A DNA stretch of 64,000 nt from Lunularia cruciata. Lineage: Eukaryota; Streptophyta; Marchantiopsida; Lunulariales; Lunulariaceae. Positions 47,638 to 58,310 of the stretch are shown here, one piece after another (the first letter of the stretch is position 1; each line of letters begins with the position of its first letter). Below the pieces are notes generated by a model that worked only from the letters and a program-made list of their open reading frames with translations, was not told where the DNA came from and did no database searches. The stretch spans positions 72,172,944 to 72,236,943 of the forward strand of contig OX419755.1 of assembly GCA_948567375.1 (NCBI GenBank). Reading direction: 5' to 3'. Both the position numbers and the translations under genes were made by a program.

Positions 47638-50600
47638 CTACGTAACTACCTTCTCCTTCAACAGTTTCATCAACCTTCGATCATGACGGACCACGGTGCC
47701 TACGCTTTCCACGATTAAGACACTCTGCACTCAACGATATGAAAAGCTTGTCAGTCAGAAGGAGGACAGTGACGACAACTGTTCTCACGTCTACAGCAAT
47801 GATATCTATGAACTAAGCCCCAACCAAGTTGGTTCTCCATGGTTGTCCTTGGTTCTCCACAAAATCTTGGCTATACGATAACAAATAGGGAAGTTAAAGC
47901 CCAACGAGTTGGCCAAGTCTGAATTCAGCAGGACGTATACAACAAAGGCCTTAAGGGACACTGGGGGCCATTAACAGCAGAAAAGAATGTCACCAGATCT
48001 CGGAAGGAGAAACAACCTGAACGCATGCGTATACCAATGCCATGGCAAAATAGAAATTTGCATTGCCAGTACCCTGCAGAAAGAAACAGGAGCAAAATCG
48101 CAATGCGATGGTATGAACAATTGCATTTAAATCCAGAACATTCTCTCTGGTTTGCCAAACTTCTTGAAAACTCAGAGAAGGACAAAAGCGCTAAATCCAG
48201 GAACCATTCTGCTTACGTCTAGGCTGGCCCATTCACTGAAAAAAGAAAGAAGTGGGCTGTGTTCACAATTATGAAGAATAACTAGTCGGATGTTCGTGAG
48301 GTGCAAAATTATTCTGACAATGATCGGCATGTCTTTTGGTGGCATGCATAATAAAATCAGCAAATATCAGACCACGGTACTCCAGTGACCCTGATCAAGA
48401 TGGACTAGTTATTGACAGTCTTGAGATGCGGCATCCACAATATAGTGTGCGGACTGTTGAAGATCTGAGTGGCAATTGAGTGAGATAGTGAGTGAAGGAA
48501 AGGATGACAACCCGTGCATTACTCTAAAGAAACAAAAGGAAGATCTACAAAGAGATATTACCCGCCAGATCCAGAGGTTGTACATAGATGGACTGAGGAG
48601 AGCGACGACCAGGTAACCGTTCAAAATAAAAAATGAAAACCTGAATTCTGCACATGACATTTTGAGATCGAATGGTATCCCAGGCTTACAAGTTAAAATT
48701 CTTTGAATTCAAAAGTACCAGTGTGCAGTGTCTCTCCAAAGAACGCAATGCAAACTCAATGGTCCCTCGATGAAAACCCCTTATTCAGCATCATTCTATG
48801 GCTTCATTTAGATAAACTCTAGACAAATAGGAGGATCAGTAACCAATCTAAGTTGACACTCTCAACAAACAGTACTCATACAAGAAGTGAATTTCGCAAT
48901 ACCTGACAGCACTGGTGTACAAAGAACCAATAAGCTCAACGAAAGCGCAGCATCACCCACAGATGGGTAGGACTTGAGCATGGTGGTTACTGCAACCAGG
49001 ACGTAAGCGAGAAACAAAGGGCGATGATGGAGGCGAATCGTAAGTGGAAGAATAACAAACAAGATGTTTGCGTGGAACACCATGACGAAGAATGCTCGAA
49101 AGTGCGTGAAAACCTCCGTGAAGAAATACCAAAAGAGTCCCAAATTTGGAGAGAGATCTTCAACACGAAGGATAAATAAATATGTCCTGTGTTAAAGAGA
49201 ACAAGTCAACGTCAGCTGTCGATAACCTCGAGTTACAGCAGTAGTTACAAAAAAATTCAAGCTCGTGTATTACAAACCGTAGCTCAGAATCGTAGAAATT
49301 TTATTCATATAACCTTGACCATTGGCAAGTAAGAGAAGAAAGAGTAGGAGGTTGCAAGGCTATAATTTGCTGCAAGGAGTATGTCGACAGGAAAGACAAC
49401 CAAATCGTCCAATAGAGCAGGCTAAGTCTTTGTATGCAGAGAGCTATGCAATTCTTTCAGGAATACCATAAAAAAAAATTTTGAATTCAAATTTGTTCGT
49501 GGGCTTGGAAATATTTACTCTGATAGCATCTCTGTTAGGTGCTCATATCCACCAAGAGCAGCACTGCACAACCCAAGGATGCAGAGCGACCAGATCACTG
49601 AAAAGAGAACGAAATCCCTAAAAGTCACCCATTGTAACCCAACCTTGGACGTGGTTTGGTCTCCATGAAGCCCTGTTTCACTATTCTTCCCAGAAGACAG
49701 GTTGGAGAAGTTTATTTGGTTCAGGCGTTCCAACAACTTCCTCTGAGGCCTGTCCGGTCCAGCAAGGACCAAGAGACTCATCTGTGAGAGAAACAGCCTG
49801 CATTAGGCCCTCACGTCTGGTTATCCTGGCCCCTTGGACCAATTAAAAGAATCTCTATAGTACTTTTGTACCAGTAACTCAGGAGTTTCGGTTCACGCAT
49901 GTGTTTATATACAAGCCATCATCCTAAAAAAACCTTTCAACAGTCATACATTTCAACACGGCAGGAATGCATAGAGTGATAAAGGGGTCGGATGTACAGG
50001 AATAAGAAGAATAGCAGGATACATGGACAAGTGAGTTGACATTGCCCATCCAAAACCTGCCAATGGAGCGTTACCTGTAAACTTGCAAGTAAACAGCACT
50101 TTCAATCATCAGTAAGCGAGGAACTTGAAACGCACAAACACGAAGAGGAAGGAGGACAGTTCGCTATCTTTCTGATTATGAATACATTGAGGAAAGGTCC
50201 TGCACCGTTGATTGCTCCATAAAGGCCCAAAATCACCACCATATTTTCAATCGAGGAAGTGGTGCCGCCCACACAAACGGCAACAGTGAAAGGATTTATC
50301 AAGTACAAGAGAGCAGTCATTGCCCCCAATCCCACCTTCATTTGACCTGCCAGGATTTCATTGCAACCGACTGAGAATAACAATCTGCAAATACGTTTGA
50401 TCTAGTCCCTCTAGTGATTTAAGAAACGTGGAGACTTGATGCTCGGATCCTCTCTTATTTGCAAAGGTTGACCCAAGATGGTTTTGCAAGCAAGATAATA
50501 CAGATTTACATATCCCGTGGGATTCCCTAATCTTACCTGATTTTGCCTCGGGTTTTCCTCTAGAACCAGTTGTCGTGTTACTCGTAGATTGTAGCTTCTC

Positions 50601-51817
50601 GCCTGATTGCTTAGATGCAGCGACACTTCGCTGAAGTTCTGTAGTCTGATGAAGGTGGGCAGATTCCACCAGATTACCTATCTTATACAAAGCCATGGCT
50701 CCTACAAGATCTGCTGCCACAAACACAAGAAGACTGCACACACACACTTTGTTGGCTCCTCAATTCTTAACACATTGAGTACATAGTACACTAAACTTGT
50801 AACATACGAGGCCAGGATAGAACGCATGATTAGATTTATAATCCTTCTGGACAATGTGGCGAGCCCTTTCAAGGATCTTGTACTGCAGATAAGGCTCTCT
50901 GTCCTTTTAGCAGTTCAGCCCAGATGTGCAAGATATCCTGTCCAAAAGTCTGGTTGTTGAAGCCAATCGAAGTTTGATTTGAAGAAGCTTCTAATCCTTT
51001 GGACCAAAATATGTAGAAGACATTATTCTAAACAGCACTTGCCTGCTCAAGAATCCTGCAGTCAACTGTCCACCTGTTCTGCAGTAAAGCACACCAGATA
51101 CTCCCAGTTACTACTGACCACATTCCGCATCACCAGCAAACGTAACGAAAGCTCTGGCATCGAAGCTGGGAAGAAAATACAATGATGACCGTTCCCAGCA
51201 TGCTGAAATCAAATTTAGATATTATTCAGAACCCTCGGGAAAGTGCACTCTCAGATAGAGTACATCGTGTAATGTAGACTACTCACCCTCTAGTTGTTGA
51301 TGGTCCCAGTAGGGCCAAGAGAAGAGGCGAACCATGATACGCTGAACCTGTAAACAACCTCAGTAAGCTTACAGAAAGCAGACGAAGAACGGAATGCTCC
51401 CTGTTTCCATACGGAAAGAACTGAGGAATGTTGTAGAATATAATATATCTGCTTCCGATGAATTATCAATTAGGCAATAAATAGAGCTAGAAATGAAGGT
51501 ACACAAAATGACATACCTGCATACGGCGACAACCCTAGCTGCTTAAACCAATGTCCTTCGGCCACTGAATTCGAACAAAATGGACGATCAGATCACGCTC
51601 AATTGCAATGTACAAGCACTCAGGCATAAAATTGTACATTTCAAATGGGACAAGAATCGATAGGTGCAAGGAGGACGGCAATACATCGCATGAGGCTGTT
51701 CAGAGGAGTGACAACTTCGACGCGACGTCCCAGTCGATCCTGTGCACCCATTGTAGCAAAAGCAAGGCGAACAGCGATCGCCAACGCTACTCCCCCCCAT
51801 ACCAGAACCTTACTCAT
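47638..51817 (-). CDS. PIGU: GPI transamidase subunit PIG-U
   Basis: PIG-U is a multi-pass ER membrane subunit of the GPI transamidase, which joins preformed GPI anchors to proteins. Coding exons on the minus strand: 51817-51685, 51564-51517, 51347-51287, 50846-50808, 50733-50537, 50370-50206, 50074-49998, 49781-49519, 49186-48903, 48647-48562, 48073-48017, 47724-47638. Phases agree throughout, giving 498 codons plus stop. Motifs in order: RVEVVTPLNSLMRLAEGHWF and LSPYAGSAYHGSPLLL near the N-terminus, LLYLINPFTVAVCVGG, GWAMSTHLSMYPAILLIP, EDLSPNLGLFWYFFTEVF, FKSYPSVGD-like (MLKSYPSVGD), LSPSMYNLWIWR, GTGNANFYFAMALVY, and IVESVGTVVRHDRRL near the end. It is longer than the human protein (about 435) because of a polar insert at residues 106-160. 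The last donor (GTTGTT) is weak. The start is the ATG at 51817; an in-frame TTG lies two codons before. Exon 4 (39 bp) rests on phase and position. Confidence 0.93.
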
Positions 51818-51923
51818 TTTCAAACAGTGGTTCTTCTTTGCCTCCTGCCTTAAATCAAATCATGCGAACCAATTTCCTCCAGTATAAAGAAAAGGAAGTC
51901 GCTACTAATTCACAAAAGCAGCA

Positions 51924-52139
51924 ATGGCCGCGGAAGACGACGAAAGGCGTGGTTCGAGAAAAAATGGAGACATTGAAGAGGTACAACAGACTCTAGAAAT
52001 TGCCCAAAATAACAATCTCGGTATAGCATCCGATCACTCAAATAAAGCTCGCAACAAATTGGATGTCAGAACACGGAATTGGAAGGAAAATTCGCGGGAG
52101 CTTGAGCAATTTAGAAAGTGTAGGAGCGAAATGAGTTGA
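51924..52139 (+). CDS. Possible small divergent open frame upstream of PIG-U
   Basis: An ATG-started frame of 71 codons begins 107 bp from the PIG-U start codon and runs the other way. The product is hydrophilic and charged (MAAEDDERRGSRKNGDIEEV at the start, then QTLEIAQNN and a Lys/Arg/Glu-rich end). A GT donor-like site lies at 51981 after GAAGAG, so it might be a first exon. No known family is recognised, and the sequence beyond 52340 is repeat-like. It could equally be chance in the shared promoter region or part of the PIG-U 5' UTR. Confidence 0.3.
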   Translation: MAAEDDERRGSRKNGDIEEVQQTLEIAQNNNLGIASDHSNKARNKLDVRTRNWKENSRELEQFRKCRSEMS

Positions 52140-52339
52140 CCTGCATGCAATTCAACCCCTCTGTCCAGAAGTGTAAACCCTCTCCGCTCACCATCCCAAA
52201 GTTACAGTTCTGCAGAGATATCCCACTAACTTTAGTGCCACTCAAGAGTCTCCCTCGTAAACCAAATCTTTGCTCGTTTGTCGTATAGTGTTCATTGCTC
52301 TTATAAATCGAACACTTCATTACCATCTAAAAGGTCAAT

Positions 52340-53320
52340 TGTGGACGGATAATATCTATCCTATCGTTGATACAAATCTATTACATAATGTTTGTTGCAA
52401 GTAGTATGTTAGCACGATTGAACTATATGATTCATCTGTTGGGATTTATGCTCTATGTATGATACAATGGAGTACGTTTCTGGAAACTAATAAATAGAAT
52501 ATCTATTAACTTACTCCATGTCTCTTAATCTTCATCCTTATATTCAAATATGAAGGATGTTAATTTCAACATTCTAGTAATTCGATAAAGATCTAATGAT
52601 CCTTTCATAACAAGAAACTTTTATGGCGAGAAAAACTCTAATTTCATGGACCATGGTCATCAATTTGAATTTGGAAGGACAATCTCAAGATTCTTATTTG
52701 AGTTTAGAAACTTCTATTTGTCCTTTTATTCTTTTTACTGGTAAAGGTACAATGATGGGAAAATATTATCTGGTCTCCCTCTTATCTACTATATCTTCCC
52801 CCTCTCATATTAAAATTATCTTATCCTCTCTCTTATTAAATACTTTTAACAATTCAAGATTTGTGTCAAACTACTTGTATAGACTAGCTAGATTAATACA
52901 ATTTAGTGACTTCTAAATTGTACATAACCTTCTTATTTCGTTACAATATCCAGGTGGTGCTATTTTGAAGCAAGACTTGAGATTCGACTTTTCCAAACAT
53001 CAATTTTCCTTTATTGCCTTTACTGCATTAATGGAAAAATGATCAATTGTATTTTATATATTGACTAATTCTTGATCGGATATGCTTCAAATCACTCATA
53101 TTATGTTGCACACAGTAGAATTGTTCTAAAAGAAGTAAAATGCTGATTTCAGTTTGTTTTTTTAATGAAGTCTTTAATATGTTATATAGAAGTAAAAAAT
53201 GTCTAGATTTCTCGTATGTATATAATCTCCCATGGTAACATATGCCAAAGTGCTACTGATACTAGAATCCGACGATCAGACAATTGATATATTTATATCA
53301 AATCAAATATATAAGTACTT
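52340..53320. other. AT-rich DNA with a 97-codon open frame
   Basis: The frame at 52623-52916 (plus, ATG) encodes a hydrophobic, Ser/Leu-rich product of no known family. It stands in the same strand as the open frames at 53566-54244. The rest shows nothing recognisable. Confidence 0.35.
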
Positions 53321-53324
53321 TTTG

Positions 53325-53530
53325 TGAATTGCTATTGCTACACGTGACATGGCAAATATGACATGGACTCCCTCCGCGCTCCCCACTCCCCACTCCCACA
53401 CTCTACACGACCTTAGTATTGCGATGTCGTTCGACGTTTGTCCGCCCCATCTTGTCAGCTTTGCTCCCCGTCCTTTCTTGGCCACGTTATAGGTGGCAAT
53501 ACCAGAAATTTGGGTGGTAATAGCAATTCC
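53325..53530. mobile_element. Possible MITE-like element with imperfect inverted ends
   Basis: TGAATTGCTATTGCTAC (53325-53341) faces GTGGTAATAGCAATTCC (53514-53530), giving inverted ends that share the core GAATTGCTATT. The 206-bp interior is GC-rich (CTCCCCACTCCCCACTCCC near 53377) and keeps CpGs, unlike its flanks. A 2- to 9-bp target duplication could not be settled. A transposon of the MITE type is inferred from size and ends only. Confidence 0.4.
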
Positions 53531-53749
53531 ATAGTTTTGGAACGTCAAGATAAGAGAATGGATCTGTGATCATATTACATTTGATTGGGATTATCATCAA
53601 TATACTACGAATGAAGGCAGCTGGAATGAATACAACACACAAGAGTAATTATCTGGCTTCCTATAATAATGGCGAACCAATTCATTTTTTGATTGATCAA
53701 ATTGGTACAGAAGTTGTAACACAGGAAAGCTACAGAAAACACCACTAAT

Positions 53750-54244
53750 TTGAAGAACCCGATGGCCATTTATATTAGGAAATGCAATAATTTGTGTCCC
53801 TTCTTAGATAATATGTATTATCTCGTTGTTATTATAGTGTATACTACAATACTAATTCCTACAAGTCAATTCGATAATAACAATGACTACATATGCAACT
53901 TTTCAATCTTCTATAAAAGAAAAGTGAACCTGGACAATCTTTCTCTAAGAAGTGACATTATGATTATCGATAGATGTAGTATACTCACTTCAAAGCTCTT
54001 GCATACTATACCAACATCGTTTGGTATAACATCGTTATACAAAACATCACATGATGACAAGTACTATAATCCATCCTTTTGTATAAGAGTATTTCTTTTA
54101 GTTCCAAATGTTTTTGGTTATAATGCTCATCCTTATTATAAATCTTACTACATTTCATCATCTCTTATCTATAATCAAATTTTTGAAACCTGGAATAACT
54201 TATTTGAACATGATTCTCCAAAAACTAAAAAACATTGTCTTTGA
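53750..54244 (+). CDS. Unrecognised 164-codon open frame
   Basis: This is the longest open frame outside the two genes and their shadows. It is headed by TTG; the first ATG is at 53762. The product is rich in Tyr, Ile, Asn and Phe, with blocks such as CNNLCPFLDNMYYLVVIIVY and SLRSDIMIIDRCSILTSKLL and PSFCIRVFLLVPNVFGYNAH. In DNA this AT-rich, 164 codons without a stop is not expected by chance. A frame of 60 codons (53566-53748) ends just before it in another phase, and protein-like stretches continue in broken form to about 54590, suggesting a gene relic with frameshifts. I cannot name the family. A cellular gene fragment, a transposon protein or an old viral insertion are all possible. Confidence 0.4.
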   Translation: MKNPMAIYIRKCNNLCPFLDNMYYLVVIIVYTTILIPTSQFDNNNDYICNFSIFYKRKVNLDNLSLRSDIMIIDRCSILTSKLLHTIPTSFGITSLYKTSHDDKYYNPSFCIRVFLLVPNVFGYNAHPYYKSYYISSSLIYNQIFETWNNLFEHDSPKTKKHCL

Positions 54245-54659
54245 AAAATGACTAGAAATAGATTTTCAATAGAAAATAATTGATGAAGATCATTGAGATT
54301 GCTTTTTAATATAAGATGAAGCAATATAATTTATTAGTTTTGAAAAGATTATGAAATTAGTTTTGTATTGTAGAAGTTTAAAAGAACTTTGTTCTCACAT
54401 TTATATTCTTTATAGATGGTGTTATACAAAATTGTGGTAATTGGTCTTGATGATCTTAAATACTCATATGAAATTAATGAAAGAATTCCATAAATAAATG
54501 TATTATTTAATGTTAAGGTATATGGCCTAAAATTCTAAAAGTTACAAAATAAACAAGCCTTAATTGTCTTTACAAGGATAGTTGGCTCATTCATCGATAA
54601 TTAAAGTCTATTTTATACATAACATTATATGCAAAGTAAAAGGAAGATCTTTCCAAACT

Positions 54660-54801
54660 CATGAGAATCTATGTATCTAATCAAAGGGTGTAGCTTCCTT
54701 TGAGGACATCCTCTTTAGTGTCCTAAAAAAGGCAAGGTGCTCATTTGGGGCATTAGAGTTTATTGAGAGTTCCAATCTTGTGTGTTTTTAGTGTTGTTAC
54801 A
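54660..54801 (+). mobile_element. LTR tail of element G (LTR2-related)
   Basis: The block from AATCTATGTATCTAATC to GTTGTTACA aligns with the last 150 bp of LTR2 (about 2655-2808). It is followed at 54802 by ATGGTATTAGAGTGGG, an initiator-Met-type primer binding site. The upstream part of the LTR is not found, so the LTR is cut off near 54660. Confidence 0.7.
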
Positions 54802-56412
54802 ATGGTATTAGAGTGGGTATTCTAATCCAAATGAGTGGATCCACCTCTTGGAGGAACACAAGCTATTGAGATTGAATAATTTTGAGTGTAGAAAGAGTAG
54901 TGTAGATTGTGAGGTTGGGTGTTTTGGAGAGAGGACGGGATGGATCTTCTTAAAGTACAATTTGTAGTACCTAATTCACCCTTCCTCAATCCATCAAGAT
55001 TATGTACATCCAATGTGAGCAAGTGATAGAAGACACCATTTACCATTCTGGAGCAGATTTCATGGATGTAGTAATGAATTTGCCAAACCTTGGGATTCTT
55101 CATATTGTGATATAGAGTAGAGAGTGGAAATTTGATGATTTACATTTGTTATGATGTAATGGATCTGAATATAACAAATATGTTTCGTTTCAATACTCAA
55201 ATAGAAATCCATTATGTAGTTAGACCAAAAGTGATTTTTAAGGATTTTGTGGTTCACAATTTAGTGAGTAGTATTATCAACAATTGATAGCTTTTGAGGT
55301 CCCAACGGTCATCCCAACGGTTGTCCCAATACTATGCACTACTTTCCAAGTTTTCATATTAACCTTGTATTGAAGTAGGAAGTATCTATTGAGAGTCCAA
55401 TAGTATGCACTCCTTCCAAAGTGATCATATTAACCTTGTATGGAAGTAGAAAGTATCTATTGAGAGTCCATAGTGTACAAATCATAGAGCTTCAATTGCA
55501 GGATCTGATGCAAGGAATGTATGGGATGTTGAGGAGTTCTTAGAGATCAAGATGACAGTGGAGGCATTACAAATTTTTTATATATATTCAAGAGTGATCA
55601 TGTAATGCAAAAGGAACGATTGTTCCAAAACCAAATGACAATAGTTGAAGTACTTGTTGAGTCACTCGCTAAAATGGTCTAAACCTCAATTAACAATGAA
55701 GCCACATAATTACTATGAATTAAGAAGACATGCAAAATTGAACCTTATAGAGGAAAACGCTCAATAGGAGTAGTGGAGAACAAGATCTTGATAATGAATC
55801 AATATCTTAGATTATTCATAATAGTGATCCCAAGTTGTTCTATAGGTGTCTTTGCATGTGGTACTTGATTGATAAATCTTTCACTTGGTATGATACTTGG
55901 GAATGATGATGTTGAAAAAAGGAAGAGAGATCACTTGGATAGCAATGCAATAAGTGTTGTTGAAGAATTTCTAATCAATGAATTTTGTGCAGATGGTTCA
56001 AACATATCTATGAGAGTTGAAGCAAAATAATAGCATCCAAGAATATATGGAGGTATTTCCTGATCTGCATGTTACCATAATTGACATGAGCCAAGAAAAA
56101 CTCTGGATAACGTTAAATAGAGGTTAAAAGACCAAATTCAACAAGAAGTGATGGTACAAAGCCATTGCAATTTTTGTAGCCATTATGTGTGCTCAAAGAA
56201 TAGCAAGAGCACTTGGAGACAATGATGGAGTAACCCCAACACAACACCATTAGGTTGAAGCACCGTACTTTGGTGACCTAATTCTATAAGAATTGAACAA
56301 CATTTGTTTTTGAGACCAAGGAGCTCAATAGTTCCAAGGAAAACAAGGATATGTTAAAGAAAGGAGAGATGAAGTCTCTAAAAGAAGATGTGATCGATTA
56401 GAAGAATGACAT

Positions 56413-56454
56413 TGCTACAATTACAACTGATTTAGGCACATAGCCATTAGTTGT
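56413..56454 (+). pseudogene. Gag zinc-knuckle remnant of element G
   Basis: The 14 codons read CYNYN-stop-FRHIAISC. The spacing is exactly CX2CX4HX4C, with the second Cys changed to Tyr (TGC to TAC) and a stop inside. Confidence 0.7.
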
Positions 56455-57599
56455 TGTGCATACTACCCTAGGAACGGTTGGCCTCTATACAAGCAACCTT
56501 TGAATAATCTAGAAGGACAAATCAAAGATGAGATGCAAAAATCACATTAGAAAATAAATATCACCAATAAATGTACCTTGTAGCCTTATTGATTCAAAGG
56601 AATGAACAAAAGCATGAAGAAGACGAGTGTAAAGATTCTAAAAAACAAAAGCATCATTAATTATTATGAATACGATTCTATAAAGCAATCATGTGAGAGC
56701 ATTGACAAATCTTAAAGCAATATAGAATTCCTTATCTCACTCTATTACAATATGGTTGGGAATGAAGCTAGAGTAAGATTAGAGTGAAGAAGTGGACTCA
56801 ATCTTCTTTATATGACCTAATTTCAGACAAAGAGGATTGAGTTGTTACCTAGAAAGGTAACACTCTTTGTATGAAAGTATAAGGAAGAAATTGAGTGGTG
56901 AGTGATATGGCTAGCTCATTATGATGTGATATTTGGTGTGTTGTGGATGTAGCACTACAACCCCACGGTAGATTGGCAAAGGAAAATAGTGATAATTAGC
57001 AAATGGAAGATATTTGGAGATAGGATACAATCCCAAAGGCAATAATTTCCTCACTCTATGTCATAGGGACAATAGTTATCAGCAAGACAAATAGGTGTTT
57101 CATGGGCCAAATAAGAGAAGTCCAAAGTGCAAGACTCAATGGAGAAATTCTTGATAATCTAAAAGATGTGGTAAATGAATTCAAAGATGTACTTCATGAT
57201 GACTTACCTTCATGATTGCCACCAAGAAGGAGATTAGATCATAAAATTGAGATACTTTTTGGGAGTACACCCCCTTGCAAAGCCCAATACCAACTATCAC
57301 CTCATGAGTTGGAGGAGTGCAAGGCTCAAATTGAAGATATATTGTAGAAAGGTTCATCCAACCCAACGTATCACCATATGAAGCTCTTGTCATGTTTTTA
57401 AAGAAGAAAGACATGATGTTATAGAATGTGCATTGACTAAAAGGACCTAACCCAACAAAAAATGAAGAAAAAATATCCATTACCTCAAATGGATGATCTA
57501 TTTGATCAGAACAATGGAGAAAAACACTTCACCAAACTTGATCTATGGAGAAAATATAACCAAATTACAATTGTGGAAGAAGATATGCATAAAATTACC

Positions 57600-57800
57600 T
57601 TTTGAGCAAGGTATGGTCATATTGAGTACCTAGTGATACCATTCAGTCTTACCAATAGACTAGCCACTTTCATGACTTTGATGAATGACATATTTTTTCC
57701 ATACTTAGATAATTTTGTTATCATTTTTTTAGATGATATCTTAGTCTATAGTAGGACAATGAATGAGCATAAGCAACATCTACAACATCAACTCAAAATC
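57600..57800 (+). pseudogene. Reverse transcriptase palm of element G
   Basis: An open frame carries [20 protein letters not shown], then [19 protein letters not shown]. The family pattern is VMPFGLxNAPxTFxxLMNxI ... [19 protein letters not shown]. The catalytic Asp pair is present. The frame is lost at about 57800, where another sequence begins. Confidence 0.88.
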
Positions 57801-57809
57801 CTTAGCTTG

Positions 57810-58010
57810 AGCCTGGGCTTTATATACAGCTTAAGTACAAGGCTCTCAAAAAGATACTAATGAAGGTTCCTTCTAGAAGGTACCTTACTCCGAGTGCAAT
57901 CTAAGCTATTTGTCAACTTGGCATACAAGTTACTTAATCTTTTGAAAGTTCCTAAAAGCTTGTCACCAAGAAGCTTCATGCATGCTTCTAAAATATTATT
58001 GGAGTTTCTT
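57810..58010 (-). mobile_element. Fragment related to the heat-shock-element LTR
   Basis: In the same orientation as the LTRs of A and B the block shows TTTATA, TACAAGGCTCTxxAAAAG, TTCCTTCTAGAAGGTACCTTACT, GAGTGCAATCTAAG, CTACTTGGCATACAAG-like (CAACTTGGCATACAAG) and ACCAAGAAGCTTCATGCATGC. It is more diverged than the three good copies and may come from a sister family. TTCtaGAA near 57872 is a two-unit remnant. Confidence 0.6.
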
Positions 58011-58059
58011 AGCTACATGCTACCACTTGCTGACTCCATATCATTACACTATTATCCAT

Positions 58060-58310
58060 CTTTGCAAAATGGACCTTACTCCTTCTAGCACACAAGGGCA
58101 TATTAAGGCACAAAGAGACTACCTCTAATATTCATAACTTTTTGCAAGGGAATTGGGTAGCCCTTTAGGATGAGTAGGCTACATAGGCCAGAGCAAAAAT
58201 TAGGAGGATAATAGAGTCCCCACAATCCTATGCTCTATTTCTAATACATTGTCATTTTTGCCATTATTTGATACTAAATCAAGTAAAGGAGTATAACATG
58301 CAACCTAAGC
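58060..58310 (+). repeat. Dispersed repeat, copy 2 (partner at 28060-28350)
   Basis: Aligns with 28060-28350 in the same orientation, with more stops. It follows the LTR-like fragment at 57810-58010. Confidence 0.6.

Larger units (their letters stand above)
54802..57800 (+). mobile_element. Gypsy element G, internal region cut off after RT motif
   Basis: A decayed plus-strand gypsy element with primer binding site (54802-54820), gag (about 54850-56500, zinc-knuckle remnant at 56413-56454), the linker before RT (EFKDVLHDDLP near 57180-57215), the RT N-terminal part (57230-57600) and the catalytic motif FLDD at 57726-57737. It breaks at about 57800 into LTR-like DNA of another family. RNase H and integrase are missing. 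Confidence 0.8.

Noticed and set aside
47518..48222. Several open frames on the plus strand (47518-47718, 47696-47881, 48025-48222)
   Set aside because: They are antisense to the last exons and introns of PIG-U.
50411..50747. 129- and 71-codon minus frames reading through the exon 5 donor of PIG-U
   Set aside because: They are exon 5 continued into the intron; the GTAAGA donor at 50536 and the downstream motifs show that translation leaves this frame.
51815..51823. In-frame TTG two codons upstream of the PIG-U start
   Set aside because: Plant nuclear genes rarely start at TTG; the ATG at 51817 gives a normal N-terminus with a hydrophobic segment.
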